64,000 bases of DNA from Rhodococcus pseudokoreensis (GTDB taxonomy: Bacteria; Actinomycetota; Actinomycetes; Mycobacteriales; Mycobacteriaceae). The position numbers and the translations under genes are program-made. This document shows positions 1-8,573 of this stretch, piece by piece. Location of the stretch: contig NZ_CP070619.1 of assembly GCF_017068395.1 (NCBI RefSeq), positions 7,130,001-7,194,000 of the forward strand. The letters run 5' to 3'. Position 1 is the first letter of the stretch; each line of letters opens with the position of its first letter. The notes beneath the pieces were generated by a model. That model was not told the DNA's origin. It made no database searches and worked only from the letters and a program-made list of their open reading frames with translations.

Positions 1-518
1 CTGCCCGACGTCGTAGACCTCGATCTCCGGCCGGGTGTCCGACTCGCGCATCTGCTGCGCCATGTAGGTCATGTCCTCGAAGGTGTTCTTGAAGATGTAG
101 TCGGTGGTGCCCTCGAGGTAGTCGCGTTCCCAGTCGGCGAACGGCAGGTCGCGGGAGGCGACGGGGAAGAGGCCGAAGTTAAAGCTGCCCGCGTTGAAGG
201 TCGCCATCTCGGGTCGGAACTTCAGGACCGAGGCACGCTCTTGGACGGTCATTCCGCGGCCGCCGCCGGTGGTGGGCTGGAGGACTGCGTCGGTGTGTTT
301 CCGCAATTCGGACAGGGCGCGTTCGAACAGGTCGAGGTCGGCGACGGGTCGTCCGGTTGTTTCTTCGCGCACGTGCACGTGCAGGACGGAGGCCCCGGCC
401 TCGGCTGCCTTCACGCCTTCCTCGACGATCTGGTCGACGGTGATCGGGATGGCCTTGCTCTGAGCGGGAACGGTCATGCCGCCGGTGAGTGCGCATGTGA
501 TGATGACGGTGTCGTTCA
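1..518 (-). CDS. BKACE-family beta-keto acid cleavage enzyme (DUF849), 3' part beyond window
   Basis: The first 172 residues of a DUF849/BKACE protein (3-keto-5-aminohexanoate cleavage family) are present; the C-terminus lies off the left edge. These Zn-dependent TIM-barrel enzymes condense a beta-keto acid with acetyl-CoA and release acetoacetate plus a new CoA ester. The N-terminus MNDTVIITCALTGG and the LHVHVR strand, whose two His residues bind the metal in Kce, are clear, as is the TTGGG loop. The start is ATG at 518. It is the last visible gene of the lacI-MFS-reductase-BKACE operon, 39 bp after the reductase stop. The family acts on many different beta-keto acids, so the substrate cannot be read from this fragment. 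Confidence 0.87.
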
Positions 519-557
519 TGGTTTCGATTCCTTCGGTGGGGGAAAGGTTTTCCGGGG

Positions 558-1571
558 TCAGGCGGGGACGGTGGCAAGCGCGGCCAGGGTGGCGCGGCCC
601 GGTGTGCGGAGCCCGCGCTCGCAGTCGTGGACAAGTTCGACGATGCGGGAGTTCAACGGGCTCGGGACGCCGGCGGTCGCGGCGGTAGAGGAGACGCCGC
701 CGTTGATGACGTCGACCTCGGTGATCGCGCCACGTTCGAGGTCCTGGAGCATCGAGGCCTTGGTGGCGCCGAGCCGGGTCATCAGGATGCTCAAAGCGGC
801 GTCGGCGCTTGCAAGGTCGTCGTCGGTTCGGACGACGAGGTGATCGGGCTGCACACCGACGATTGCGTCGAGGGTGACGCCGGCCGCGTGGGCGACGTCG
901 TAGGCCTCGGTCCACAACCGGTACGCGACCTCCCGGCCGACCGGGTCGGCGGCGATGTCCCGGTACAGGAGTCCGCTGATCGCGCCGAGCCCGGAGAAGG
1001 TGCTATTGAGGAGCAGCTTCGACCAGATCTGGCCGACGATCTGCTCGGAGACGTGCACCTCGGCCACCGCGGTGAGGACGCGGGCGAGTCGTTCGATGCG
1101 GTCGGTCCGGGTGCCGTCGATCTCGCCGATCACGAACGGTGCCACGGTGGTCTGGGCGAGGTGCCCGGGACCGAGATTCGTGGCGCCCCATTCGGTGATT
1201 CCGATGACCAGACGGTCGGCGCCGACGAGTTCCTGAACTGTGTTCTGCACCAGCCCGTTTCCGAGGGAGACATAGGTTTCGACCAGGTTTCCACGGACCA
1301 GCGGGGTGAGTGCCACATCCAGGAAGGGTGCCTTGAGCGTGACGAGCGCGAAGTCGAAGCTGCCGTCGAGGTCGGCGGCACTGTCGACGGCAGTGATCCT
1401 GACATGTGAGGTGGTGCCGAGTTCGTCGAACCGCAGTCCCGGAGAGTTCATCAACCGGACGTGCTCGGTGTTGGCGTCGAGGACGACGACGTCGTGGCCG
1501 GCGCGGGCGAGGTGGGCAGCGGTGACTCCGCCGATCGCCCCTGCGCCCACGACGAGGATCCGTTCGTTCAT
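558..1571 (-). CDS. Ketopantoate reductase-family NADP-dependent dehydrogenase (PanE/ApbA-like)
   Basis: A 337-aa member of the 2-dehydropantoate 2-reductase family. The Rossmann motif G9-x-G11-xx-G14 follows ILVV at the N-terminus, and the C-terminal helical domain contains the conserved SKLLLNS segment. It is somewhat longer than biosynthetic PanE (about 300 aa). The start is ATG at 1571, which overlaps the transporter stop in an ATGA, so the two are translationally coupled; the reading frame stays open much further upstream but that part is shadow. Its place between a transporter and BKACE suggests it oxidises or reduces a 2- or 3-hydroxy/keto acid in a catabolic route rather than making pantothenate. 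That role is inference. Confidence 0.85.
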   Translation of the reverse strand: MNERILVVGAGAIGGVTAAHLARAGHDVVVLDANTEHVRLMNSPGLRFDELGTTSHVRITAVDSAADLDGSFDFALVTLKAPFLDVALTPLVRGNLVETYVSLGNGLVQNTVQELVGADRLVIGITEWGATNLGPGHLAQTTVAPFVIGEIDGTRTDRIERLARVLTAVAEVHVSEQIVGQIWSKLLLNSTFSGLGAISGLLYRDIAADPVGREVAYRLWTEAYDVAHAAGVTLDAIVGVQPDHLVVRTDDDLASADAALSILMTRLGATKASMLQDLERGAITEVDVINGGVSSTAATAGVPSPLNSRIVELVHDCERGLRTPGRATLAALATVPA

Positions 1572-2905
1572 GCCTGTACCTGACTTTCGTTCTTGCCGGC
1601 TGTTGTCTTCTGGGGGTTGCGAATGTCGAGAGCGAGACTTACCACCGCTCCGAGCGCAACGAGGGCGATGACGAACCACAGACCGGCGGAGGGGTTGTCG
1701 GTCGCCGTCTCGATCAGCCCCATCGCGAACGGTCCGACGAAACCGCCGAGGATTCCGAGGGTGTTGACCAGGGCGAGTCCGCCGGCCAACGCAGCGCCGG
1801 CGAGTCGTGCGGCCGGAACGGCGAAGAGGATGGACTGGACGACGAAGAAGGTGGAGGCTGCGATGCAGAAACCGACCAGGGCGAGCACCGGGCTCGACAC
1901 CGCGCCGATCGTGAACCCGACGACCATCGACGACATTCCGCCGAACAGCATTTTTCGCGAGCGGCGGCCGTTGGTGGCGTACCGCGGCAGGATCAGTGTG
2001 CCGATCGCTGCCGCCACCCACGGCAGGGCCGTGAGCAACCCGATCGTCAGGTCCGACATCTCGCCCCACTCACCGATGATGCTCGGCAGGAAGTAGGTCA
2101 GGCTGTAGACCGCGATCTGATGAGTGAAGTACACGGCGATGACCAACAGAATCTGCTTGTCCTTGAACACTCCCGCGAATGAATGGGTGCCGGAGGCGTC
2201 GGCGCCCTCCTGTTGCTCCTTGGCCAGCCGCTCGGTGAGGTCGCGGGCCTGTTTCGGGTCGAGCCACTTGGCGTCGAGCGGGCCGTTGGGCAGGTATTTG
2301 AACACCACCACGGCGAGGACCACGGCGGGCAGCCCCTCCAGGACGAACATCCATTGCCACCCGTGCCAGCCGAGCAGACCGTCCATCCCCAGGAGCGCAC
2401 CGCCGATGGGGGCACCCATGATGTTCGCCAGGCACACCGCGACGAGGAACGAGCCGTTGGCGCGGGCTCGCTGTTCGCGGCCGAACCAGTAGGTGAGGTA
2501 GAGCATCACTCCGGGGAACAGGCCGGCTTCGGCCACCCCGAGGAGCACCCGCAGGATGTAGAACGACACCGGCCCCTCGACGAACGCCATCGCGGCCGAA
2601 AGCAGACCCCAGGTGACCATGATCCGGGTGATCCACAGCCGGGCGCCGACCCGGTACATGATGAGGTTGCTCGGAACCTCGCACAGTGAGTAGGCGAGGA
2701 AGAACAGTCCCGCGCCCAAACCGTATGCCGCTGCGGAAATTCCCAGATCGGCTTCCAGGTGGTGCTTGGCCAGGCCGATGTTGGTGCGGTCGATGAACGC
2801 GATGATGTACGCGGCGATCAGCAGCGGCATCAGCTTGCGAAAGATCAGCCTGTTCAGTTCTTCACCGGGCGGCACGGAGGCAGCGCGGGTGTGGTTGTCA
2901 GACAT
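1568..2905 (-). CDS. MFS transporter, anion:cation symporter (ACS) family
   Basis: A 445-aa protein with 12 predicted membrane segments. The N-terminus has the ACS-family pattern FIDRTNIGLAK followed by a helix ending SNLIMYRVGAR. Relatives import organic anions such as phthalate, 4-hydroxyphenylacetate, glucarate or tartrate by proton symport. ATG at 2905 is 87 bp downstream of the lacI stop, and the 3' end overlaps the reductase by 4 bp. It probably imports the acid that the downstream reductase and BKACE degrade. The substrate is not determinable here. Confidence 0.87.
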   Translation of the reverse strand: MSDNHTRAASVPPGEELNRLIFRKLMPLLIAAYIIAFIDRTNIGLAKHHLEADLGISAAAYGLGAGLFFLAYSLCEVPSNLIMYRVGARLWITRIMVTWGLLSAAMAFVEGPVSFYILRVLLGVAEAGLFPGVMLYLTYWFGREQRARANGSFLVAVCLANIMGAPIGGALLGMDGLLGWHGWQWMFVLEGLPAVVLAVVVFKYLPNGPLDAKWLDPKQARDLTERLAKEQQEGADASGTHSFAGVFKDKQILLVIAVYFTHQIAVYSLTYFLPSIIGEWGEMSDLTIGLLTALPWVAAAIGTLILPRYATNGRRSRKMLFGGMSSMVVGFTIGAVSSPVLALVGFCIAASTFFVVQSILFAVPAARLAGAALAGGLALVNTLGILGGFVGPFAMGLIETATDNPSAGLWFVIALVALGAVVSLALDIRNPQKTTAGKNESQVQA

Positions 2906-2992
2906 AGCAGTGCCCTTCTCAGGGTGTCGAGAGGTGGTCCCCGTGCGCGGAGTGCGCAGGAGAAGTGGTGATGAAGTTGTGTGGGCGCATGC

Positions 2993-4081
2993 TCACGGCG
3001 CACGTTCGGCCGCCGCCGGGGCGGCCGTGTGCTCCCTCCGTGGGCATCCGCAGGTAGTGCCGATGCGGAGTTCGTGGGCGCGAAGTACCGACTGAAATGA
3101 GCCTCCGGCCCCGTCGATGCGACGGGTGAGGAGTTCGAGTGCCTGTTCGGCCATCTCTCGGCGCGGTTGGTTGACGGTGGTCAGTTCGACGAGGGGGGAT
3201 GCGCCGGGAAAGAGGCCGTCGAAGCCGGTGACGGCGACGTCGTCCGGAACTGTGATCGAGTGCGCACGCAGCGCACTGATCGCTCCGAGTGCGATGGCGT
3301 CGCTACCGCAGACGATCACTCGCGGAAGGGCTTTTCGTGCGAGGAGTTCTTCGACGGCCGCGTACCCGCCCTGCTCGCTGAGATAGGTGCTGATGTGGTG
3401 CGAAGCGATGCTTCGAATGCCGTGTGACTCGGCGGTGCGAGTGAATCCGTCCTCTCTGGCAGCGGATGCGCTCGATACGCGGGGCCCGACGATGGTCACG
3501 ATGTCTCGATATCCGTGTTCCAGAACGTGTTCCATCATTTCCGCTGCGGCCGCCCGGTCGTCGATCCCGACGAAATCGGCCTCGATTCGTTCGATCCGCC
3601 GTGACAGCTGGATCAGCGGTATGTGCGCGCTACGGAGGGAGCGGATCACGTCGCCGTCGTCGGGATGCAGCACGGTGAACACGACACCGTCGACGTGTCG
3701 GGCGATCATCGCGTCCACCACGGACCGGAGAGTCGCGGGATCCTCCTGGGTATGGGCGAGAAACACCTCGTATCCGCGGGCCCGGGCGGCGTCGATCGTT
3801 CCCGCGGCGATCTCGGTGTAGAACGGATTGGCGATATCGGTCAGGACGAGGCCGATGACGCGCGTCTGGTGCGATCGGAGGCGGTTCGCCCGTGCGCTGG
3901 ACGTGTGCCCCAGTTCCTCGGCTACCTCCAGAATCCGCTCTCGGGTTTCCTCGGACACCCCGGATCTCCCGTTCATCACGTAGGAGACTGTGGCCGGCGA
4001 GACGCCCACCGCTCGTGCGACGTCGGCAGCGGACACGCGCCGGGGGCGCTGGGCGCTAGTTCGTGTGGCGGTCGTTCTCAT
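2993..4081 (-). CDS. LacI-family transcriptional regulator
   Basis: A 362-aa LacI/GalR repressor. The N-terminal helix-turn-helix is clear (VSAADVARAVGVSPATVSYV, about residues 17-36), followed by the hinge helix and a periplasmic-binding-protein-like ligand domain. A short tail contains CGCPRREH. ATG at 4081 is preceded by a GAGG-type ribosome site. It is the first gene of the minus-strand operon leading to the MFS transporter, reductase and BKACE, and so is the likely local repressor of that pathway. Two dyads of the form CAAC-N5-GTTG lie upstream (listed separately), suggesting autoregulation. Confidence 0.9.
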   Translation of the reverse strand: MRTTATRTSAQRPRRVSAADVARAVGVSPATVSYVMNGRSGVSEETRERILEVAEELGHTSSARANRLRSHQTRVIGLVLTDIANPFYTEIAAGTIDAARARGYEVFLAHTQEDPATLRSVVDAMIARHVDGVVFTVLHPDDGDVIRSLRSAHIPLIQLSRRIERIEADFVGIDDRAAAAEMMEHVLEHGYRDIVTIVGPRVSSASAAREDGFTRTAESHGIRSIASHHISTYLSEQGGYAAVEELLARKALPRVIVCGSDAIALGAISALRAHSITVPDDVAVTGFDGLFPGASPLVELTTVNQPRREMAEQALELLTRRIDGAGGSFQSVLRAHELRIGTTCGCPRREHTAAPAAAERAP

Positions 4082-4140
4082 GGGTTCACCTCCTCGGTCC
4101 GATCTGATGTACCGACGTTAAGTGTGACCCAAATCATTAA

Positions 4141-4155
4141 GCAACGTTAAGTTGC
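4141..4155. promoter_or_regulatory. Putative LacI operator 1
   Basis: The sequence GCAACGTTAAGTTGC is a perfect 5-bp-arm inverted repeat around GTTAA, 60 bp upstream of the lacI start. A related half, ACGTTAAGT, recurs as a direct repeat at 4115-4123, nearer the gene. The form and position fit an autoregulatory LacI-family operator. Assignment to this regulator is inference. Confidence 0.5.
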
Positions 4156-4254
4156 CAGCGAGGCCGAGACCGTCGGAGGAACTGCAGCATCGGGTGCTCC
4201 GCAGCGCAAGATGCGGCGTCAACCCTCACTGCTGGTGCCGAATGGTGCGGCTCA

Positions 4255-4267
4255 CAACCTAACGTTG
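4255..4267. promoter_or_regulatory. Putative LacI operator 2
   Basis: CAACCTAACGTTG read on the opposite strand is CAAC-GTTAG-GTTG. It differs at one of 13 positions from the core of operator 1 (CAAC-GTTAA-GTTG), with centres about 113 bp apart. Two matched dyads upstream of a LacI gene suggest cooperative or looping repression. This is inference. Confidence 0.42.
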
Positions 4268-4735
4268 CTGAACGCGTTCGATCGGTTCCGGCGGTCCGGA
4301 TTGACGGCACCGACGGTAAAATTTCCGGCTTCACTGCGACGAGACCGAGGGGTGTTAGGTTCCTCGGTTTCCCGTGTCAACGCCCGTCTGCCGAGCGAGT
4401 TCGTTCATGAGCTCGGTATATCGAGCTCTCAGCAGGTGCATGCCGGTCTCATAAAGGCAGTGGAGTCGGAATCGGTCGACTATGTATCGCGATCTGCCAC
4501 AGATCTCTCGAGCTGCACGATTGACGCTGACGGCACGTAACCGGGGCGCGTGTGCATGGAGACCGGACGCTGCACGCCGCACGGGCTCGACCAGCCGATG
4601 CTCGGCGTGCTCAATCGCCCATGCGCGCTGAAGGATTCGATCCAGAATGGGAGTTGGTCCGTCTGGCGACGTGTCAAGCGTCGGAGCTGGGTGAGTTACG
4701 TTCGAGGTACGTGGTCACCCGGTCGGGTAATGCAC
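4268..4735. other. Gene-poor, AT-richer stretch with palindromes
   Basis: No convincing gene is visible between the operator sites and the terminator of the next gene. Short open frames exist on both strands (for example 4211-4540 plus, 4355-4582 minus) but lack good ribosome sites and recognisable homology. The stretch is visibly poorer in G+C than its surroundings. It contains a perfect hairpin-type palindrome, GAGCTCG-N6-CGAGCTC, at 4409-4428. It could hold a decayed gene or an unrecognised small RNA; I cannot support either. Confidence 0.4.
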
Positions 4736-4766
4736 GAGAGCGGCGAGCACGAAGCTCGCCGCTCTC
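4736..4766 (-). terminator. Strong hairpin, likely terminator of the HugZ-like gene
   Basis: GAGAGCGGCGAG and CTCGCCGCTCTC form a perfect 12-bp stem around the 7-nt loop CACGAAG. It lies 47 bp beyond the stop codon of the minus-strand gene that ends at 4814. There is no clear T-tract, which is usual for high-GC actinobacterial terminators. Confidence 0.65.
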
Positions 4767-4813
4767 ACGCAGGCCGGTCGGTGGGCCAGGGAGTCGCCCC
4801 AGCGTTCACGCGG

Positions 4814-5623
4814 TCACCGACCGGTCAGAGCCTGGGCCTTCTGCGTCAAAGCGACTGTCGCCGCGCGCAACTGGTCGGCCGATTGGAGTGGCTCCGCGTA
4901 CCCGACGCGGGTGACGGCCTCGCCGCGGGGTGTGGTGACGCGCAGGTCCAACCCGTAGCGGTCGGCGCCCTCGCAGGTGGCCGACTTCGCGTCGGGGAAG
5001 CCACCGAGCGCCTGGGCCATCGCGCGCAGGGCGTCGGCGTGGTCGGCGTTGAGGTGCTCGATCGCCCGCCCGGCATGCGGGGTGATGGGGTCGGCCGTCG
5101 CGGCGGCGTAAGACTCTTCGGTCGCGGAGTCCATCCGCCCGTAGCCGCCGACCCACCGGACACGCTGCACTCGCAGCACCCACAGCGAGAAATCGCTGAA
5201 GTCGATGTAGACATTCGCCGCCGGGATGGCTGCGAGGTGTGCCTCGCGGGCGGCGGCGAGTTCGTCGCCTTCCGGGCGATAGACGTATCCGGCGAGGGTG
5301 ATGCGGGTGCTGGCCAGCGGATCGGAGGGTGGGTTCGGTGCGACGATCGCGATGCTGGCGCGTGGGTCGTGCGCGAGGTTGCGGCCGTGCTCGGCCATCT
5401 GCGACACACACAACACGGGGGAGCCGTCGAGGAGGCCGTAGGTGACGAACGACGCCCACGGCTCGCCGTCCCTGGTCAGGCTCGCGAGGGTGCCCACATT
5501 GGTGGTGGCCGCGACCGTCCGGGCCTCCTCCGCAGCCGACGGGCGGGCGGGGTTGTCGACCTCCGACAGCGGCGGCGGCACAGTCGGGGCGTCGCCGGGA
5601 TCTCCGTGATCTAAGTTCGTCAT
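4814..5623 (-). CDS. HugZ-like protein: PPOX split barrel plus DUF2470
   Basis: A 269-aa protein. The N-terminal half (about residues 30-165) is an FMN-binding split barrel of the pyridoxamine-phosphate-oxidase superfamily; the C-terminal half (about 180-262, containing HLNADHADALRAMA) is a DUF2470 domain. This two-domain order is that of HugZ-type haem-utilisation proteins and their actinobacterial relatives. Function here could be haem degradation or binding, or a flavin-dependent reaction; the sequence does not decide. ATG at 5623. Monocistronic, with a strong hairpin after its stop. Confidence 0.82.
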   Translation of the reverse strand: MTNLDHGDPGDAPTVPPPLSEVDNPARPSAAEEARTVAATTNVGTLASLTRDGEPWASFVTYGLLDGSPVLCVSQMAEHGRNLAHDPRASIAIVAPNPPSDPLASTRITLAGYVYRPEGDELAAAREAHLAAIPAANVYIDFSDFSLWVLRVQRVRWVGGYGRMDSATEESYAAATADPITPHAGRAIEHLNADHADALRAMAQALGGFPDAKSATCEGADRYGLDLRVTTPRGEAVTRVGYAEPLQSADQLRAATVALTQKAQALTGR

Positions 5624-5761
5624 TCGCTGAACGGTACCCGCCGCGAATTGCCGGTGGCATTGCCGCCCACCTGCGCTTACCGTTGAACTGAGGGCTCGAT
5701 CGCCGAGTGGCTATGCGAGCGCGACCGGGTCCTCGCGAAGCGTGATCGTGGGTGATGCGAA

Positions 5762-6229
5762 ATGACCGCGTTGGGCGTACTGGCGCTGGTGCTGGGTGTG
5801 CTGTTGATCGTCGTCGAGGCACACGCACCGACTGCGGGTGTGCTCGGCGGGATCGGGGCCCTGTTCGTCGGCGCCGGGGTGTGGCTGCTGTTCACGTCCA
5901 GTGACACCGCGCAGATGATCGCCATCCCGGCCGCCGCGGGAGTGGCGGTGGTCGGTGTGGGTCTCGCAGTGGTGGGCGGCCGGAAGGCGCTGGCCGCCGG
6001 GCACGCGCCCGTGCGCACCGGAATGCAATCCCTCATCGGATCCGACGCCACCGTCCGCAACTGGAAAGGCCGGCAGGGTCAGGTCGAGGCCGCGGGAAGC
6101 CTGTGGCGGGCGCAAACCCTGTTCGGGGACGACGAGACCCCGACCGCGGGCGATTCCGTCGTCGTCGAGCAGATCCGCGGTCTCACCCTCACCGTGCGCC
6201 GCCGAGAGCCGTGGGAGATTCCGTTATGA
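5762..6229 (+). CDS. NfeD-family membrane protein (short form)
   Basis: A 155-aa protein with three N-terminal membrane segments within about the first 75 residues and a C-terminal OB-fold domain, the short NfeD form that lacks the ClpP-like protease domain. NfeD proteins are encoded beside SPFH/slipin proteins and are thought to act with them in membrane microdomain organisation. Its TGA overlaps the start of the slipin gene (ATGA), so the pair is translationally coupled. Confidence 0.85.
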   Translation: MTALGVLALVLGVLLIVVEAHAPTAGVLGGIGALFVGAGVWLLFTSSDTAQMIAIPAAAGVAVVGVGLAVVGGRKALAAGHAPVRTGMQSLIGSDATVRNWKGRQGQVEAAGSLWRAQTLFGDDETPTAGDSVVVEQIRGLTLTVRRREPWEIPL

Positions 6230-7098
6230 CCACCATCATCATCATCCTGTGTGTCGTCATCACCCTCCTCGCCGTCGTCGCGAGCAGCTCGATCCGGGTG
6301 CTCCGCGAATACGAGCGGGCCGTCGTGTTCCGGCTCGGCCGGCTGGTCGACCTGAAGGGTCCGGGTCTCGTGTTGCTGATCCCGGCGATCGACCGGATGG
6401 AACGGGTCAGCCTGCGGACCGTGACCCTGAAGATCCCCGTCCAGGAAGTGATCACCCACGACAACGTGCCGGCCAAGGTCACCGCCGTCGCCTACTTCCG
6501 GGTGGTCGACGCCGACCGGGCGATCGTCGAGGTCGAGGACTTCCTCGCCGCCACCCTGCAGATCGCCCAGACGACGCTGCGCTCGATCCTCGGCAAAGCC
6601 GACCTCGACTCCCTCCTCGGCGAGCGGGAACGCCTCAACGAAGACCTGCAGAAGGTGATCGATCAGCAGACCGAACCGTGGGGCGTGAAGGTCACCACCG
6701 TAGAGATCAAGGACGTCGAGATCCCCGCCAACATGCAGCGGGCCATCGCCCGGCAGGCCGAGGCGGAACGCGAGCGCCGCGCCAAGATCATCAACGCCGA
6801 AGCCGAATTCCAGGCGTCCGCGAAACTGGTCGAGGCCGCCGACGTCATCAGCCGCAACCCCACCACCCTGCAGCTGCGCTACCTGCAGACCCTGAGCGCG
6901 ATGGGCGGCGAGAACAACTCGACCGTCGTCTTCCCGATGCCTCTCGACCTGGTCCGCCCGTTCCTCGCCGCGGCCAAGGATGTGGTACCGACGGACGACG
7001 GCGACGAGCGCGCCCGGTTCGAGGCGCAGGCCAACCTCGCCGCGATGATTCCGCCCGCCGGCCCGGAGACGCGCACCCCGCACCACGCACGAAACTGA
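6226..7098 (+). CDS. Slipin (SPFH/band 7 domain protein)
   Basis: A 290-aa stomatin-like protein. One N-terminal membrane helix (about residues 2-22) is followed directly by the band 7 domain ([25 protein letters not shown]) and a coiled region rich in A, E and R ([18 protein letters not shown]). Slipins oligomerise at the membrane and pair with NfeD. The start is ATG at 6226, inside the NfeD stop; the frame is open upstream but codes for nothing sensible there. The length is typical for slipin. Confidence 0.9.
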   Translation: MTTIIIILCVVITLLAVVASSSIRVLREYERAVVFRLGRLVDLKGPGLVLLIPAIDRMERVSLRTVTLKIPVQEVITHDNVPAKVTAVAYFRVVDADRAIVEVEDFLAATLQIAQTTLRSILGKADLDSLLGERERLNEDLQKVIDQQTEPWGVKVTTVEIKDVEIPANMQRAIARQAEAERERRAKIINAEAEFQASAKLVEAADVISRNPTTLQLRYLQTLSAMGGENNSTVVFPMPLDLVRPFLAAAKDVVPTDDGDERARFEAQANLAAMIPPAGPETRTPHHARN

Positions 7099-7232
7099 CG
7101 TGCCCCACCGTTCACCGTCCGGCCACCGCGCGTACCCCGGGCGGTGGCTGCAGTGCGCTTGGCTAGGGTTGGACAACCAGCAGGAGTCCACCCGGGCACC
7201 TGCCCGTCGGGGCGAGCGGAAGCGAGAGACCG

Positions 7233-8162
7233 ATGAGCGGCACCGAGGCAGCCGACATACGGACGGCCGAGTATCCGCGACCGTCGCACTTCGTGCTGCA
7301 CCTCAGCGACACCCATCTCGTCGACGACGACCTGCTGTACGGGGCCGTCGACAGCGAGGCCACGCTGCGGCAGATCTTCACCGAGATCGAGGCGTCGCAC
7401 GCCCGCCCGGACGCTCTGGTGTTCACCGGCGACCTCACCGACCGCGGACAGCCCGGCGCCTACGAGAAGCTGCGGGGGATCGTCGAACCGGTGGCCGCGT
7501 CGCTCGGTGCGCAGGTGATCTGGGCGATGGGCAACCACGACGACCGCGGCCACTTCCGGACCGAACTGCTCGGGCAGGAACCGTCGTACGAGCCGATCGA
7601 CCTCGTCCACGACGTCGACGGGCTGCGCATCATCACCCTCGACACGACCGTCCCCGGGCGCCACCACGGCGAGATCTCCGAGAGTCAATTGATCTGGCTG
7701 GCACAGCAGCTCGCGGTCCCGGCCCCGCACGGAACCATCCTGGCGCTGCATCACCCGCCGGTGCCGTGCGTCCTCGACCTGGCCGTGCTGGTGGAACTGC
7801 GCGACCAGCCGCGACTCGCCGACGTGCTCCGCGGCAGCGACGTCCGGTCGATCCTCGCGGGACACCTGCACTATTCGACGACGGCGACGTTCGCGGGCAT
7901 CCCCGTCTCCGTCGCGTCGGCCACCTGCTACACCCAGGACCTCAACGTCCCGGCCGGGGCGCTGCGCGGACGCGACGGCGCCCAGGGATACAACCTCGTG
8001 CACGTGTACCCGGAGACGGTCGTGCACTCGGTGGTCCCGATGGGCAGCTACGACACCGTCGGCGAATATGTCACCGCCGAGGAAACCGAGCAGCGGCTCG
8101 CGGCCGAGGGTGTGCGGATCCCCGACGCCGGCGAGCAGGCCGTCAAGCCCGTCCGGGTCTGA
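7233..8162 (+). CDS. Calcineurin-like metallophosphoesterase, cAMP phosphodiesterase type (CpdA/Rv0805-like)
   Basis: A 309-aa class III phosphodiesterase. All metal motifs are present: D26-x-H28 in LHLSDTH, D67 in [10 protein letters not shown]100-N101-H102-D103, H173/H174 in ALHHPP and G210-H211-L-H213. The pattern matches the mycobacterial Rv0805 and CpdA enzymes, which hydrolyse 2',3'- or 3',5'-cyclic nucleotides. Substrate preference cannot be settled from motifs. ATG at 7233, with a purine-rich ribosome site. The stop abuts that of the convergent HTH gene with no spacer. Confidence 0.87.
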   Translation: MSGTEAADIRTAEYPRPSHFVLHLSDTHLVDDDLLYGAVDSEATLRQIFTEIEASHARPDALVFTGDLTDRGQPGAYEKLRGIVEPVAASLGAQVIWAMGNHDDRGHFRTELLGQEPSYEPIDLVHDVDGLRIITLDTTVPGRHHGEISESQLIWLAQQLAVPAPHGTILALHHPPVPCVLDLAVLVELRDQPRLADVLRGSDVRSILAGHLHYSTTATFAGIPVSVASATCYTQDLNVPAGALRGRDGAQGYNLVHVYPETVVHSVVPMGSYDTVGEYVTAEETEQRLAAEGVRIPDAGEQAVKPVRV

Positions 8163-8516
8163 TCAGCTGCTGCGCGGGAACTGCTCCCGGTAGGCCATCA
8201 CGTCGGAGAGCCGGAACCGGCGATGGGTGCCCCGCATCTCGATGGGCAGCGCGCCGGAGTCGGCGAGCCGGCGGACATAGGTGTCGGAGACGCCGAGGAT
8301 CTCCGCGGCCTGCGACGTGGTGAGCAGTTCGGCCACCGCGCCGAGCGCCACACTTTGACCGTCGGCGAGAAGGGTGAGCAGCTCGAGGACGGCGTCGCGC
8401 GCGGAGTCGGGCAGCACCATTCCGTCGAGGGTGACGACCGGCGACCCGTCGAGGGCGGTCCGAAGCTCGGCCGCGGCCTTCGAGCCGAGCGCGGAAACGA
8501 TGTGGTCGATGCTCAT
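8163..8516 (-). CDS. Small excisionase-type helix-turn-helix protein
   Basis: A 117-aa protein whose C-terminal half is a MerR/excisionase-like DNA-binding domain (TTSQAAEILGVSDTYVRRLA, about residues 67-86), ending in the typical HRRFRLSDV beta-wing. The N-terminal half resembles the extension seen in antitoxin-like relatives. The start is ATG at 8516; the frame upstream is antisense to ppk2 and not real. It diverges from ppk2 across 57 bp. No partner toxin is adjacent, so it is probably a regulator. Confidence 0.77.
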   Translation of the reverse strand: MSIDHIVSALGSKAAAELRTALDGSPVVTLDGMVLPDSARDAVLELLTLLADGQSVALGAVAELLTTSQAAEILGVSDTYVRRLADSGALPIEMRGTHRRFRLSDVMAYREQFPRSS

Positions 8517-8573
8517 GTGGTCCACGATCTCATGAGTCCCACAGGCGAGCCCCCACGGCGGTAGCCTTTGGGA

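Noticed and set aside
4211..4540. 109-codon plus-strand frame in the gap after lacI
   Set aside because: No ribosome site, no recognisable homology, overlaps an operator-like dyad, and competing frames exist on the other strand.
5690..5760. tRNA-like look of the sequence before nfeD
   Set aside because: Several G/C stems are possible but no cloverleaf with a T-loop and anticodon stem can be drawn. No tRNA was found anywhere in the window.
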